Shown here piece by piece: positions 45,768-55,817 of a stretch of DNA of 64,000 bases. The notes beneath the pieces were generated by a model, which was given only the letters and a program-made list of their open reading frames with translations, made no database searches and was not told the DNA's origin. A program made the translations under genes and the position numbers. Source of the DNA: Chryseobacterium sp. MA9 (lineage in GTDB: Bacteria > Bacteroidota > Bacteroidia > Flavobacteriales > Weeksellaceae); NCBI RefSeq assembly GCF_024399315.1, contig NZ_CP075170.1, positions 2,852,001-2,916,000 of the forward strand, written 5' to 3'. Every line of letters starts with the position of its first letter. Positions within the stretch are counted from its first letter, which is position 1.

Positions 45768-46421
45768 TTAATCTTCCAAAGTTTCATAAAAACTATTCTG
45801 CTTTTGCTGCTTTTCAAAATTCTTTTTATGAATTAATGATAATTCATATTTTTTTGGAATTTCTGTAAAATTTTTATTTCCATAGAGTACTTCATGTACT
45901 TTATTTTTCCAGAAGATTTTTTTATTGTTTTTAATAATCCTTGCCTGATAGTCTGGAAAATTAATATAACCTTCATTATTTATATTCCAGCCCATCTGCT
46001 GTACATATTCTTCTGTAATTCCTTCTACAATATTGATTCTGGGAACGAAAAATATTTCAACACTTTTTTCTTTTTTAAGATAAGGTTTCAATGTTTTGAT
46101 GAAATGTTCAGTAGGATATTCATCTGCATCAATCTGAAACAAATATTGACACGTTGCCTTTTCTATTAATTTGTTTTTAAAAGTAGCGAAGTCTCCTTCC
46201 AGTTTTGCTTGAAGTTTTATAATATTACTATAGTTATCCAGTAATTCTGTCACTTCTTTATTTTTATTGGTAATATCCTGAAGAACAATAACCTCATCAT
46301 TCTTGTCAATCAAAGGAAGAAGGACATCCAATAATTTTTTCAGTTCTTTTGCTTCATCATTGACAGTAATACCATAAGAAACTGTTATAAATTTGCTGGA
46401 AATTCGTGAAAGTAGGCTCAT
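45768..46421 (-). CDS. Small family 2-type glycosyltransferase
   Basis: A 217-residue GT-A-like protein. Early SYGITVNDEAKELKKLLDVL and the metal motif LFQIDADEYPTEHF are seen, with KVHEVLYGNKNF near the end as in WaaE/KdtX-like enzymes. It is shorter than usual because the C-terminal extension is reduced. Middle gene of the minus block. Confidence 0.8.
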   Translation of the reverse strand: MSLLSRISSKFITVSYGITVNDEAKELKKLLDVLLPLIDKNDEVIVLQDITNKNKEVTELLDNYSNIIKLQAKLEGDFATFKNKLIEKATCQYLFQIDADEYPTEHFIKTLKPYLKKEKSVEIFFVPRINIVEGITEEYVQQMGWNINNEGYINFPDYQARIIKNNKKIFWKNKVHEVLYGNKNFTEIPKKYELSLIHKKNFEKQQKQNSFYETLED

Positions 46422-46424
46422 AAT

Positions 46425-47222
46425 TTAGTTGTAGATTATAGGATAATTGCCAGAAAAATGAGTAAAATAATTTTCAGCAATGATTTGTTGTACGTAATTC
46501 TTATACTTCTTTGTGGGATAAAAACAGTATCCTGATTTTTTGTAATAATATTTTCTGAAAAACTGCGGAAGTTTTTTCTCATCATACTCTACTTCTTTTC
46601 CTTTTTCTGTTCCTTTTATTTTATATAAAATCTGAACATTGAAAGCAGGCGGTAAAGCTTCAAACCAATTATTGATCTGTGAAAAATAAGCGAATGGTGT
46701 TTCTTCAAAGCTGTTCAGTTCACCTTGATTATGCGCTGAAAAATAATATTTTTTGAAAATATCAGCCACCTTTTCAGGTCTGAAAATAAATACACCGCCA
46801 TTGATGCTTCCCTGCAATAAAGGATTCGCTTCAAAATGACGGTCAGTAAAATACATCTCACTGGTCTCTTCCAGTATTCTCGGAATATGTCCCCAGGTTT
46901 TGTTGAATTCTTCAGTACCTCTAGGATCGAGAATAGCTCCGAAATATTTGTCTTCCGGAAGATAATCAAAAACAGAAGGTGCCTTATCTGAAATAATGAT
47001 ATCAAGGTCTAAAAAAAGAACCATATCATACTCCTTTGTTTCTGAAGGAATCAAAAGCTTCTGAGAAAGAAGCGGGCGATGAAAACTATCATCCATAGGT
47101 TTATCAATGATCTTTAAATCTGCACCACAATTTTTAGCATAGCTTTCAAATCTAGCTCTGTTTTTATTATACATTTTCCAGTACTTCTCTCCTACGATAA
47201 AAAGGCAGATTACTTTTTTCAT
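46425..47222 (-). CDS. GT8-like nucleotide-sugar transferase
   Basis: A 265-residue GT-A protein. The DxD metal motif is in MVLFLDLDIIISDKAP and is followed by SINGGVFIFRPEK, both arranged as in family 8 and related nucleotide-diphospho-sugar transferases. ALPPAFNVQILYK and a terminal YFTHFSGNYP resemble the C-terminal loop. Donor unknown. First gene of the minus block (three bases before the next). Confidence 0.8.
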   Translation of the reverse strand: MKKVICLFIVGEKYWKMYNKNRARFESYAKNCGADLKIIDKPMDDSFHRPLLSQKLLIPSETKEYDMVLFLDLDIIISDKAPSVFDYLPEDKYFGAILDPRGTEEFNKTWGHIPRILEETSEMYFTDRHFEANPLLQGSINGGVFIFRPEKVADIFKKYYFSAHNQGELNSFEETPFAYFSQINNWFEALPPAFNVQILYKIKGTEKGKEVEYDEKKLPQFFRKYYYKKSGYCFYPTKKYKNYVQQIIAENYFTHFSGNYPIIYN

Positions 47223-47347
47223 TGATCATCTAAATTTTAAGTTACAAAAATACATTTTTAATGATAAGACTACCTGAAATATTCTTTCGGTATTGTTATT
47301 AGGCAAAAATATTTTGCAAATAATTGATCTTTCTTCATTATATTAAG

Positions 47348-47372
47348 AAACCGTCTCGGTTTGAGACGGTTT
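47348..47372. repeat. Perfect hairpin between the glycan cluster and the lipoprotein gene
   Basis: AAACCGTCTC pairs with GAGACGGTTT around a GGTTT loop. There is no T-run, so the function is not clear. Confidence 0.5.
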
Positions 47373-47474
47373 GAATAATAATAATCTTTACCATTCCAAT
47401 CTGTAAATAGGAACCGTGTTAGGCTTCTGAGTAAAGAATTGCAATAATAGATGTGACTTTTATCATTAATAACC

Positions 47475-48014
47475 ATGCGAAAAATAATTTTAAGCTCTTT
47501 ATTGGGCCTATCAGTTTTAGGTCTATTCTCTTGTTCTAGTGAAAGCGATATCACCAATGATATAAAACAGAGCGATTTACAAAATCCACATAAAGAACGG
47601 GTTTTTTCTAAAGCTATGTTGAGTCCAAATGATGATCCCAGACGAGACGGAGCATTTATAAAAAATTATGATAACGGAAAAGTTTACATAAAATTTGAAG
47701 GTCAGCTTAGACATGTTATGTCCTTACAAACTTTAGAAGGTTTGTTTAAAAGGAGAGAGATTGAAATATTTCCGGCTAACTCCCAATCTCTTCTTACAAG
47801 CGCTAATGCAACTATGGGAGAGCCGATCGGTCCGGATAATGAATTAATCAACCATGTCCTTACAGGTAAGGTGTATTTTAGAGAAGGCAATATTATTCGA
47901 CACATTCCTACGATGTCAATACTTAACAGATATAGATTCGATTTAGGAAATGTAAGACACGTATCCGATATTAGCAATTACACTGAACATCAACCAATTT
48001 TTATTACATATTAA
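47475..48014 (+). CDS. Uncharacterised lipoprotein with internal repeat
   Basis: A 179-residue protein with a lipobox (GLFSC, Cys20). Residues about 55-105 (GKVYIKFEGQLRHVMSLQTL) and 130-175 (GKVYFREGNIIRHIPTMSIL) look like two copies of one motif: GKVY, a short gap, G, then (L/I)RH(V/I) and a (T/I)L helix. No family is recognised. It is monocistronic, with a terminator downstream. Confidence 0.75.
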   Translation: MRKIILSSLLGLSVLGLFSCSSESDITNDIKQSDLQNPHKERVFSKAMLSPNDDPRRDGAFIKNYDNGKVYIKFEGQLRHVMSLQTLEGLFKRREIEIFPANSQSLLTSANATMGEPIGPDNELINHVLTGKVYFREGNIIRHIPTMSILNRYRFDLGNVRHVSDISNYTEHQPIFITY

Positions 48015-48056
48015 TCTGAAATTATATAGAGTCTTCAGAAAAATTTAACAAAATAC

Positions 48057-48089
48057 AAAAGGTGATCTCCACACGAGATTACCTTTTTC
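48057..48089 (+). terminator. Terminator of the lipoprotein gene
   Basis: AAAAGGTGATCTC pairs with GAGATTACCTTTT (one G-T pair) around CACAC, followed by a T-run. Confidence 0.75.
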
Positions 48090-48201
48090 TATCCTTAAAC
48101 CCTATAAAAAAATATTGGTTAAGATATTGAGAATGCAACTCAGAATTAATCATTCTTAAAAACGCATAATTTTAAGTAAATTTGCAAAAATTAAAATTGA
48201 A

Positions 48202-49710
48202 ATGGAGAAAGTAAGAGTACGTTTTGCTCCAAGTCCTACAGGACCTTTACATTTGGGAGGCGTAAGAACCGCATTATATGATTATCTTTTTGCCAAAAAC
48301 CAGGGAGGAGAATTTGTATTAAGAATTGAAGATACAGATACTGCGAGATATGTAGAAGGAGCTGAAGAATATATCGAAGAAGCTTTGGAGTGGTGCGGAA
48401 TCATCCCTGATGAGAGTCCTAAGAAAGGAGGGAAATTCGCTCCTTACAGACAGTCTGAAAGAAGAGATATCTATGACCGATATACGGAGCAGATTTTAAA
48501 AACAGATTATGCTTACATTGCTTTTGATACTGCGGAAGAACTAGATGCAGTCCGTGCAGAGTATGAAGCAAGAGGTGATGTTTTCTCTTATGATAATAAA
48601 ACAAGAAATGGTCTAAGAAATAGCCTTGCTCTTTCTGAAGAAGAAGTTAAAAGATTACTGGACGAAAAGACTCCGTATGTAGTAAGATTCAAAATGCCTG
48701 TTGACAGAGTATTAAATCTTGAGGATATCATTCGTGGAAAATTCTCTGTAAATACAAATACTTTAGATGATAAAGTTCTGGTAAAGAATGACGGAATGCC
48801 GACCTATCATTTTGCCAACATCATTGATGACCACGAGATGGAGATCTCTCACGTTATCCGTGGAGAAGAATGGCTGCCATCTTTAGGACTCCACACCTTA
48901 TTATATGAAGCTATGCAGTGGGAAGCACCACAATTTGCACACCTTTCTTTAATTTTAAAACCTGAAGGAAAAGGAAAACTAAGTAAAAGAGACGGAGATA
49001 AATTCGGTTTTCCGGTATTTCCGCTTGATTTCAAAGATCCGGCAACGGGCGTAGTTTCCAAAGGATACAGAGAAAACGGTTATCTTCCTGATGCTTTTAT
49101 CAATATGGTAGCATTATTAGGATGGTCTCCGGCAGATGATAAAGAAATTCTTCCTTTAGAGGAAATGATCAAGGAATTTGACCTTCACAAAGTACATAAA
49201 GCGGGGGCAAGATTCAGTAAAGAAAAATCAGAGTGGTTCAACCATCAGTATATTCAAATGAAATCTGACGAAGAACTTCTTCAGATATTGAAAAACACAG
49301 ATATTGATTTTGCGGGTGCCTCTGATGAAAAACTGTTGAAGGTAATTCATCTGATGAAAGAAAGAGCAACTTTCCCGAAAGACATTTACGAAAACGGAAA
49401 GTTCTTCTTTGAATCTCCGGTTTCTTATGATGAAAAAGCTTCAAAAAAAGCATGGAATGATGAAACATCTGCAATTTTAGCAGAATTGGCGACAGCTTTT
49501 GGATCTACAGACTTTACTGCAGAGACACTGAAGCATACAATGCATGATTTCGCAGAAAGCAAAGGGCTGGGTATGGGTAAAGTAATGATGCCGTTACGTT
49601 TGGCTTTAGTAGGAGAATTGAAAGGGCCGGATGTTCCGGATATTCTGGAAACCCTTGGCAAAGAGGAAAGTACCTCCAGAATAAACAATGCTATAAATAA
49701 TTTTAAATAG
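48202..49710 (+). CDS. gltX: Glutamyl-tRNA synthetase
   Basis: A 502-residue class I synthetase. HIGH appears as HLGG at 17-20 in [17 protein letters not shown] and KMSKS as KLSKR at 259-263. The anticodon-binding C-terminal domain is complete. It charges tRNA-Glu and, where GatCAB is present, tRNA-Gln as well. TAAATTTG at 48177-48184 is a possible -7 element. The next gene is accA, 49 bases downstream. Confidence 0.97.
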   Translation: MEKVRVRFAPSPTGPLHLGGVRTALYDYLFAKNQGGEFVLRIEDTDTARYVEGAEEYIEEALEWCGIIPDESPKKGGKFAPYRQSERRDIYDRYTEQILKTDYAYIAFDTAEELDAVRAEYEARGDVFSYDNKTRNGLRNSLALSEEEVKRLLDEKTPYVVRFKMPVDRVLNLEDIIRGKFSVNTNTLDDKVLVKNDGMPTYHFANIIDDHEMEISHVIRGEEWLPSLGLHTLLYEAMQWEAPQFAHLSLILKPEGKGKLSKRDGDKFGFPVFPLDFKDPATGVVSKGYRENGYLPDAFINMVALLGWSPADDKEILPLEEMIKEFDLHKVHKAGARFSKEKSEWFNHQYIQMKSDEELLQILKNTDIDFAGASDEKLLKVIHLMKERATFPKDIYENGKFFFESPVSYDEKASKKAWNDETSAILAELATAFGSTDFTAETLKHTMHDFAESKGLGMGKVMMPLRLALVGELKGPDVPDILETLGKEESTSRINNAINNFK

Positions 49711-49759
49711 AATAACCATAATTTTTCATACATTTGAAAGATTTAATTTACTTCAAGAA

Positions 49760-50716
49760 ATGGAATATTTAAGTTTCGAACTTCCTATCAAAGAATTGAT
49801 GGATCAATACCAGACGTGTTCTTTAGTAGGAGAAGAAAGTGGTGTTGATGTAAAATTAGCATGCAGCCAGATTGAGGATAAGATTTTAGAAAAGAAAAAA
49901 GAAATCTATGGAAATCTTACACCTTGGCAAAGAGTACAACTGTCCCGTCACCCGGATCGTCCTTATACACTGGATTATATCAACGGAATGGCAGACAAAG
50001 GCAGTTTCTTAGAACTTCATGGAGACAGAAATTTCGCTGATGACCCGGCAATGATTGGAGGATTGATTACCCTTGATGGTCAAAAAGTAATGATCATAGG
50101 GACTCAAAAAGGAAGAACAACTAAAGAAAGACAGTACAGAAGATTTGGAATGCCAAATCCTGAGGGATACAGAAAAGCTTTAAGACTAATGAAGCTTGCT
50201 GAAAAATTCAATATTCCTGTAGTAACTTTAGTAGATACACCGGGAGCATATCCAGGATTGGAAGCTGAAGAAAGAGGACAGGGAGAAGCTATTGCAAGAA
50301 ATATTTTTGAAATGGTTCAGCTGAAAACTCCTATCTTCACTTACATCATCGGAGAAGGTGCCAGTGGTGGTGCATTGGGAATAGGTGTTGGAAATAAAGT
50401 ATATATGTTGGAAAATACATGGTATACTGTAATTGCACCGGAAAGCTGTTCTTCTATCTTATGGAGAAACTGGGATCACAAGGAAGATGCAGCCAATGCA
50501 TTGAATCTTACTCCAGCAGATGCCTTAAGAGAAAAGTTCATCGATGGAATCATTGAGGAACCACTTGGTGGAGCTCAGTATGATCAGGAGACTACCTATT
50601 TAAACCTGAAAAATTCAATTTTACAAAATATCAAAGCTTTCTCCAAATTTACAGGACAGGAGCTTGAAACCCAGAGACAGGATAAATTCATTGCGATGGG
50701 TCAGTTTAAAGGATAA
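49760..50716 (+). CDS. accA: Acetyl-CoA carboxylase carboxyltransferase alpha subunit
   Basis: A 318-residue Acc[48 protein letters not shown] and [14 protein letters not shown] are characteristic. With AccD it transfers CO2 from biotin to acetyl-CoA to form malonyl-CoA. Conserved in length and motifs, it ends at a shared hairpin facing the next minus-strand gene. Confidence 0.97.
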   Translation: MEYLSFELPIKELMDQYQTCSLVGEESGVDVKLACSQIEDKILEKKKEIYGNLTPWQRVQLSRHPDRPYTLDYINGMADKGSFLELHGDRNFADDPAMIGGLITLDGQKVMIIGTQKGRTTKERQYRRFGMPNPEGYRKALRLMKLAEKFNIPVVTLVDTPGAYPGLEAEERGQGEAIARNIFEMVQLKTPIFTYIIGEGASGGALGIGVGNKVYMLENTWYTVIAPESCSSILWRNWDHKEDAANALNLTPADALREKFIDGIIEEPLGGAQYDQETTYLNLKNSILQNIKAFSKFTGQELETQRQDKFIAMGQFKG

Positions 50717-50722
50717 AAAAAT

Positions 50723-50755
50723 AAAAGGTTAAGAATTTTTTCTTAACCTTTTTTT
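50723..50755. terminator. Bidirectional terminator after accA
   Basis: AAAAGGTTAAGAA pairs with TTCTTAACCTTTT with T-runs on both sides, between convergent genes. Confidence 0.85.
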
Positions 50756-50776
50756 ACTTTTTAGTTTTCCTATCTT

Positions 50777-51559
50777 CTATTCTGCAACATTAAGGGCAAT
50801 TTCAATATCCTGACTAATCTTTTTCAGAGCAGAATATTTGGCATCACATACCATTGTTGTCATAACATACTCTCCTTTATCTACCAGAATAAAGTTCTCT
50901 CCTTTTGCAGGAACACTCAGGTTATAATATTTTTTACCGCTTATCTTAACAATAAGATTGCATGTAGATCTGTTTTTAATATTGATATATGCTTCATTTT
51001 TGTTGATATCATTATTAAAAAGATGGGTAAGCATTGCCGCTGTTCTTTTATTTTCTTCGCTTGGTCCGGCTTTAGATGCTCCTGTAGAAGTACCTGCACT
51101 TTTTGCTGAGCCAGCAGAACCTACCGATGCAAAAGTTGTTCTTCTTTCTTCTTTTAGAGCTTCAATAGCGGCCGCAGTATTATTAGAAACAGGCTTGCCA
51201 TTCGCTGTATAGGTTTTATTTGCACCAATTGTTTTACCGCTGTTTAACTCATTATTCTTAACAATGTTTTCAATTTTTTCTTTACTGATAGGTCTAATCG
51301 TAGGTTTTGCTTCAGGAGAATTACCTGCCATGATAATATCAATCAGTTTTCTTTTAAAATAATCTGTTTTAGCATGTCCCGGATTCTGCTTCAAAAAGCC
51401 CGCAATTACTCTGGCTTCTTTTGAAATCTCAGCTTCCTGCTCTGTATAGATAATTACAGTTTCTTTTTCAACAACAGCTTTGGATTTTGTTTTTTTCTTT
51501 TTTTGGGAAAAACCCAATGAGAAAATGCATATAAATAGAAGGAATAAGATTTTTTTCAT
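50777..51559 (-). CDS. Exported protein of the DUF6759-type family (copy 1)
   Basis: A 260-residue protein with a signal peptide (ILFLLFICIFSLGFSQ) and a Lys-rich region. The C-terminal ~100 residues are shared with three proteins at 60490-63193: INIKNRSTCNLIVKISGKKY, then YNLSVPAKGENFILVDKGEY and a Cys in TMVCDAKYSA. The motif order NxSxCN, VPAxGE, KGxY and VC is conserved. DUF6759 is named from memory. Two cysteines could form a disulfide. A Ser/Ala-rich low-complexity region separates the N- and C-terminal parts. Function unknown. Confidence 0.75.
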   Translation of the reverse strand: MKKILFLLFICIFSLGFSQKKKKTKSKAVVEKETVIIYTEQEAEISKEARVIAGFLKQNPGHAKTDYFKRKLIDIIMAGNSPEAKPTIRPISKEKIENIVKNNELNSGKTIGANKTYTANGKPVSNNTAAAIEALKEERRTTFASVGSAGSAKSAGTSTGASKAGPSEENKRTAAMLTHLFNNDINKNEAYINIKNRSTCNLIVKISGKKYYNLSVPAKGENFILVDKGEYVMTTMVCDAKYSALKKISQDIEIALNVAE

Positions 51560-51634
51560 TAATCAAATCTTTAAAATAGTATTAAATATATTAATAACGT
51601 GAAAAGTCATTTTTTAGTTTATCATTAAAATCAT

Positions 51635-51642
51635 TATCTTTG
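51635..51642 (+). promoter_or_regulatory. tsf promoter -7 element
   Basis: TATCTTTG matches TAnnTTTG about 63 bases before the tsf ATG. The -33 region reads TTTT at the expected distance rather than TTTG. Confidence 0.5.
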
Positions 51643-51704
51643 CACTGCTCTAAATTTAAGCTAAAAATTAATACTAATCTTAAATAAAAAAAATAATAGA
51701 TATT

Positions 51705-52529
51705 ATGTCTTATACACCAGCTGCTGCAGACGTAGCAAAATTGAGAAACCAAACAGGTGCAGGTATGATGGACTGCAAGAAAGCTCTAGTTGAAGCTGAA
51801 GGAGACTTCGAAAAAGCGGTAGATATCCTTAGAAAAAAAGGACAAAAAGTTGCTGCTAACAGAGCTGACAGAGAATCTGCTGAAGGTGCAGTAATCGCAA
51901 GAGTAAACGAAGACAACACTTTAGGTGTAGTTATCTCTCTAAACTGCGAAACTGACTTCGTTGCTAAAAATGAAGCGTTCATCGAACTAGCTTACGAATT
52001 AGCTGAAATGGCAATTTTTGCTGCTACTAAAGAAGAGCTTTTAGCTACAGATTTCCACGGAATGACAGTTGCTGAAAAATTAGTTGAGCAAACAGGAGTT
52101 ATCGGTGAAAAAATTGAAATCGGATCTTTCGAAAGAATTCAGGGAGATTTCTTAGGAGCTTATATCCACGCTGGAAACAAAATCGCTGCAATCTCTTCTC
52201 TTTCTGCTAAAGTAGAAGGAGCTGACGAAGCTGCTAAAGCTGTTTCTATGCAGGTTGCTGCTATGAACCCAATCGCTTTGGACGAAACCAGAGTTTCTCA
52301 GGAAACTATCGATAAAGAATTAGAAATCGAAAGACACAAACTTACTGAAGAAGGTAAGCCTGCAAACATTATCGACAATATCCTTAAAGGTAAAATGCAG
52401 AGATTTTACAAAGACAACACTTTGGTACACCAGGACTTCATTAAAGACGGAAGTATCTCAGTTGCTGACTACGTAAAATCTGTAAATGCAGATCTAAAAG
52501 TAACAGGATTTGTAAGAGTAAGCTTATAA
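51705..52529 (+). CDS. tsf: Elongation factor Ts
   Basis: A 274-residue EF-Ts. The N-terminal UBA-like domain has VAKLRNQTGAGMMDCKKAL; the core has NCETDFVAKNEAF, and a second core region and coiled coil follow. It exchanges GDP for GTP on EF-Tu. It is monocistronic with its own promoter; rpsB, normally just upstream of tsf, is instead at the right end of the window on the other strand. Confidence 0.97.
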   Translation: MSYTPAAADVAKLRNQTGAGMMDCKKALVEAEGDFEKAVDILRKKGQKVAANRADRESAEGAVIARVNEDNTLGVVISLNCETDFVAKNEAFIELAYELAEMAIFAATKEELLATDFHGMTVAEKLVEQTGVIGEKIEIGSFERIQGDFLGAYIHAGNKIAAISSLSAKVEGADEAAKAVSMQVAAMNPIALDETRVSQETIDKELEIERHKLTEEGKPANIIDNILKGKMQRFYKDNTLVHQDFIKDGSISVADYVKSVNADLKVTGFVRVSL

Positions 52530-52548
52530 GCTCATCTTCAAAAAAATA

Positions 52549-52583
52549 AAAAATCCCGGTGAATTTCACTGGGATTTTTTATT
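52549..52583 (+). terminator. tsf terminator
   Basis: AAAAATCCC pairs with GGGATTTTT, and GGTGAA/TTCACT extends the stem with one wobble pair. Confidence 0.8.
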
Positions 52584-52880
52584 TATAGAACCTTTCCATT
52601 ACAATAATATACAGACTGATATCGGGGCAATTAAACAGAATTTCATATAAGACTTTTTATAAAAATTATCTCCGTTACGAAAAAACCAAACAAAAATAAA
52701 TCTTAATAATGGGATATATTATGTACCATTCAGATAGACTTATTTAAAGTTCAATTGCAAGTTTCATACTCAAGAAGGCTTTTATTTAGAAATCGGGAAC
52801 ATTTTTTAACATTTATTTACATTTTATTAAAAGTATTTCATTTTTTATTTTAATTTTGTAGAAATCCTAATTCCATACAC
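52584..52880. other. Intergenic region before the first giant T9SS gene
   Basis: AT-rich and gene-free. TAATTTTG at 52851-52858 fits a -7 element close to the start at 52881, without a clear -33. Confidence 0.5.
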
Positions 52881-55703
52881 ATGAAAAGATTTCTACTCAG
52901 TTTGGTATTAATTTTTTTTACAATTAATACACTCTTTGCACAAAGGGATAGCGAGCATTGGATTGCTCCTTATTATGACAGTGTCGGAGGATATAACAAC
53001 ATGATATATCTTTCCACTGATTCAGCTACTCCTTTTGATGTAACCATTTACAATAATAATAATATAGTTACCACGGTTACAATCAGTAAAACTAACCCAC
53101 AGACCTACAAGGTTGCCAACAACCTGATTTCTACGGGTACCAGTACTGATGCATTCAATGTGGGTAATAAAGGACTTTATCTAAAAGCAACAAAACCTTT
53201 CTACTGCAGTTTAAGGCTTGCCCAAAGTGTTCACGGGGAAGTAATCACGAGTAAAGGAAGAGCAGGAATTGGAAAAACATTCTTCGTTGCTACAGCTCCC
53301 AATACCAATACCAGCAGTATTCAAAACTTTACAGCAGGTGTGCTTGCAACTGAAGATAATACCAATGTAACAGTTTCATGGAACCCTACTGCCGGAGTAG
53401 TTTTTATCAATGGAACTCCTACTGGTAACACTCAATCCTTTACCTTACAGAAAGGACAATCTTTTATTCTTGCAGGATCCGGATCTCAGTCTGCAAACAA
53501 GACTGGTTTTATCGGTGCCAAAATAGTTGCTGACAAACCAATAACACTTACCAACGGAAGCTGTAATGCCAACTTCTCCACTGCCCCTTCAGGAAGTGAT
53601 CCGGTTTTGGATCAGTCTGTACCGGTTGACAGACTTGGAAATACTTTTGCAATGGTAAAAACAAGATCTACTGCTCCTAACCTAAATATGGAAGGAGGTC
53701 TTATTGTTGCAACTGAAGATAACACTGAAGTGTTTTTAAATGGAGGTACTACTTCTGTTGCGACACTTGCTGCCGGAGAATGGTACAGAATCAATGAAAC
53801 CAGCTATGTGGTTCAAAGTTTTTCAGGACATTCAAATATGTTCATTTCGACTACTAAAAATGTATACTTATACCAATTTATTGGAATTATGGGAAGTGAT
53901 GCTACCAATGGATTCAACTATATACCACCATTGAACTGTTTCCTTCCGAGAAAAATTGATGAAATCGGAAAGATCAATGAGATGCCTATTGGCCCAGCAG
54001 GAGCTAGTGCAGTTCAGGATATCATTGTAAAACTAAATATCTTAACAGAAACCGGAGCTACTGTAATGGTAAATGATAACCCAGTAGCAGCAACAGACGG
54101 ACCATATCCAGTAGCAGGAAATGCGAACTGGGTAACATATGGAATCACCGGAGTAACCGGAAATATTAAAATCACTTCTACAAAGGCTGTAACAGCGGGT
54201 ATCAATGGAGGATTTAGTTCTGCCGGATATGGAGGTTATTTTGCTGGGTTCTCATCCATCCCTGTAATCGCTAAAAAGACAGGTGAATGTGTACCAGGAA
54301 TTGTTCTTGAATTAGATGACGGGTATGAAACCTATCAGTGGTACCGTGACGGAGTAGCTATTCCGGGGGCAACTTCTTACACTTACACTCCTACACAATC
54401 AGGAAATTATACGGTTAAAGTAACAATGGGAACATGCCCTCCTGTTACAACACCTATCTATAAAGTACAAACGTGTTTAAAAGAAACAACACAGGCTCTT
54501 AATGCTTGTTCTACTAAAATTATTACCCCTGCGTTTACTTCATCCACTCAGACTGTGGTGCCAAGTACAGTAGTAATTTTAACCCCACCTACAAAGGGAA
54601 CAGCAGTGGTGAATCCAAACGGAACAATCACTTATACTCCAAACCCTGGATATTTAGGACCTGATAAAATAGTTTATAAATTCTGTGGAAACTCAGTTGA
54701 GTTTACAGACTGTGAGCAGGTTACCCTAAACCTTACTGTAGTACCGTTCATTGTAACTGATACTTCTATTAAGGCATGCTGGTATGATGTAGCTCCTTAT
54801 GCTTATTTTGATCTTACAAAAGCTAAAGTAACAGATTATAATGCCGTTACTAAAAAATACTACCGTACACTGAATGATCTTACTGCAGGTATCAATGAGA
54901 TCACAACACCAGATAACTTCCCTTCAACAGGAGGATTTGTATATGTGAAAGTAACAACTGCTGAAGGATGTACAGCAAATGCAAAAATTGAATTAATTGT
55001 ACTTCCAATCAAAAAATCTCCAATATTAGTAGATCAGTATATCTGTATGGATGCTAAAACCAATCTGGATGCAGGTTCCGGATATGACTCTTACCAATGG
55101 AGCACAGGTGCTACCACTTCAGGTATCAGAGACATAGGTGTTGGAGAATACACTGTAATTCTTGGTAAGAACGGATGTTTCCTTACTCAGACAGTAAAAG
55201 TTAAAAAAGTTGAAGATCCGGTAATTCAAACGATTGAGATCAACAATAATACAGCAACAGTAATTGTAAGCGGAGGTAAAGCACCTTATAAGTTTGCAGT
55301 TGACGGAACTGCTAACTGGCAGGATTCAAGTACTTTCACAGGTTTAACAAGAGGACAGCATACTTTCTATGTAAAAGATTTTTATAACTGTACTCCTATT
55401 GCTGTAGAAATTACGATTCCTAATCTATTAAATGCCATCACCCCTAATGGAGATAACGTAAATGACTATATAGATTACAGTGAGCTTGCTTATAAAGAAA
55501 ACCTAAGTTTTGTAGTATATGACAGATATGGAAATATGGTATTTACCGGAAACAAATTCAATAACTACAGATGGGACGGAAAACACTTTGATAAGAAACT
55601 TGGAACAGGAACATATTGGTATCATATCAACTGGACTGAATCCAACAAAGAAAAGACTCCAATAAAATATACAGGTTGGATTCTTGTTAAAAACAGAGAG
55701 TAA
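52881..55703 (+). CDS. T9SS type B sorted protein with IgGFc-binding-like N-terminus (copy 1)
   Basis: A 940-residue exported protein with a signal peptide (LSLVLIFFTINTLFAQ). Residues about 20-480 match the IgGFc-binding N-terminal domain: VLATEDNTNVTVSWNPT, GFIGAKIVADKPITLTNG and VPVDRLGNTFAMVK. Then come an Ig-like module (YETYQWYRDGVAIPGATS), a cadherin-like VVNPNGTITYTPNPGYLGPD module, one Cys-bearing repeat near 630-700, a further beta module, and the C-terminal type B sorting domain (ITPNGDNVNDYIDY, VYDRYGNMVF, DGKHFDKKLGTGTYWY). Likely adhesive or surface-displayed. The following gene is a longer paralogue. Confidence 0.9.
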   Translation: MKRFLLSLVLIFFTINTLFAQRDSEHWIAPYYDSVGGYNNMIYLSTDSATPFDVTIYNNNNIVTTVTISKTNPQTYKVANNLISTGTSTDAFNVGNKGLYLKATKPFYCSLRLAQSVHGEVITSKGRAGIGKTFFVATAPNTNTSSIQNFTAGVLATEDNTNVTVSWNPTAGVVFINGTPTGNTQSFTLQKGQSFILAGSGSQSANKTGFIGAKIVADKPITLTNGSCNANFSTAPSGSDPVLDQSVPVDRLGNTFAMVKTRSTAPNLNMEGGLIVATEDNTEVFLNGGTTSVATLAAGEWYRINETSYVVQSFSGHSNMFISTTKNVYLYQFIGIMGSDATNGFNYIPPLNCFLPRKIDEIGKINEMPIGPAGASAVQDIIVKLNILTETGATVMVNDNPVAATDGPYPVAGNANWVTYGITGVTGNIKITSTKAVTAGINGGFSSAGYGGYFAGFSSIPVIAKKTGECVPGIVLELDDGYETYQWYRDGVAIPGATSYTYTPTQSGNYTVKVTMGTCPPVTTPIYKVQTCLKETTQALNACSTKIITPAFTSSTQTVVPSTVVILTPPTKGTAVVNPNGTITYTPNPGYLGPDKIVYKFCGNSVEFTDCEQVTLNLTVVPFIVTDTSIKACWYDVAPYAYFDLTKAKVTDYNAVTKKYYRTLNDLTAGINEITTPDNFPSTGGFVYVKVTTAEGCTANAKIELIVLPIKKSPILVDQYICMDAKTNLDAGSGYDSYQWSTGATTSGIRDIGVGEYTVILGKNGCFLTQTVKVKKVEDPVIQTIEINNNTATVIVSGGKAPYKFAVDGTANWQDSSTFTGLTRGQHTFYVKDFYNCTPIAVEITIPNLLNAITPNGDNVNDYIDYSELAYKENLSFVVYDRYGNMVFTGNKFNNYRWDGKHFDKKLGTGTYWYHINWTESNKEKTPIKYTGWILVKNRE

Positions 55704-55726
55704 TAATTAGTTAAAACCATATTGGT

Positions 55727-55756
55727 AAGCCACGATTTCATAATCGTGGCTTTTTT
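55727..55756 (+). terminator. Terminator between the two giant T9SS genes
   Basis: AAGCCACGAT pairs with ATCGTGGCTT, followed by a T-run. Confidence 0.85.
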
Positions 55757-55817
55757 ATTACATTTTCAAGTATTCAATGCTTTTTATTATTAAATTTGTG
55801 ATAAATACTACTACTGA

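Noticed and set aside
47270..47557. A 95-codon minus-strand frame over the start of the lipoprotein gene
   Set aside because: It overlaps the signal peptide region of a well-supported lipoprotein on the other strand and crosses a hairpin; no family-like features are visible.
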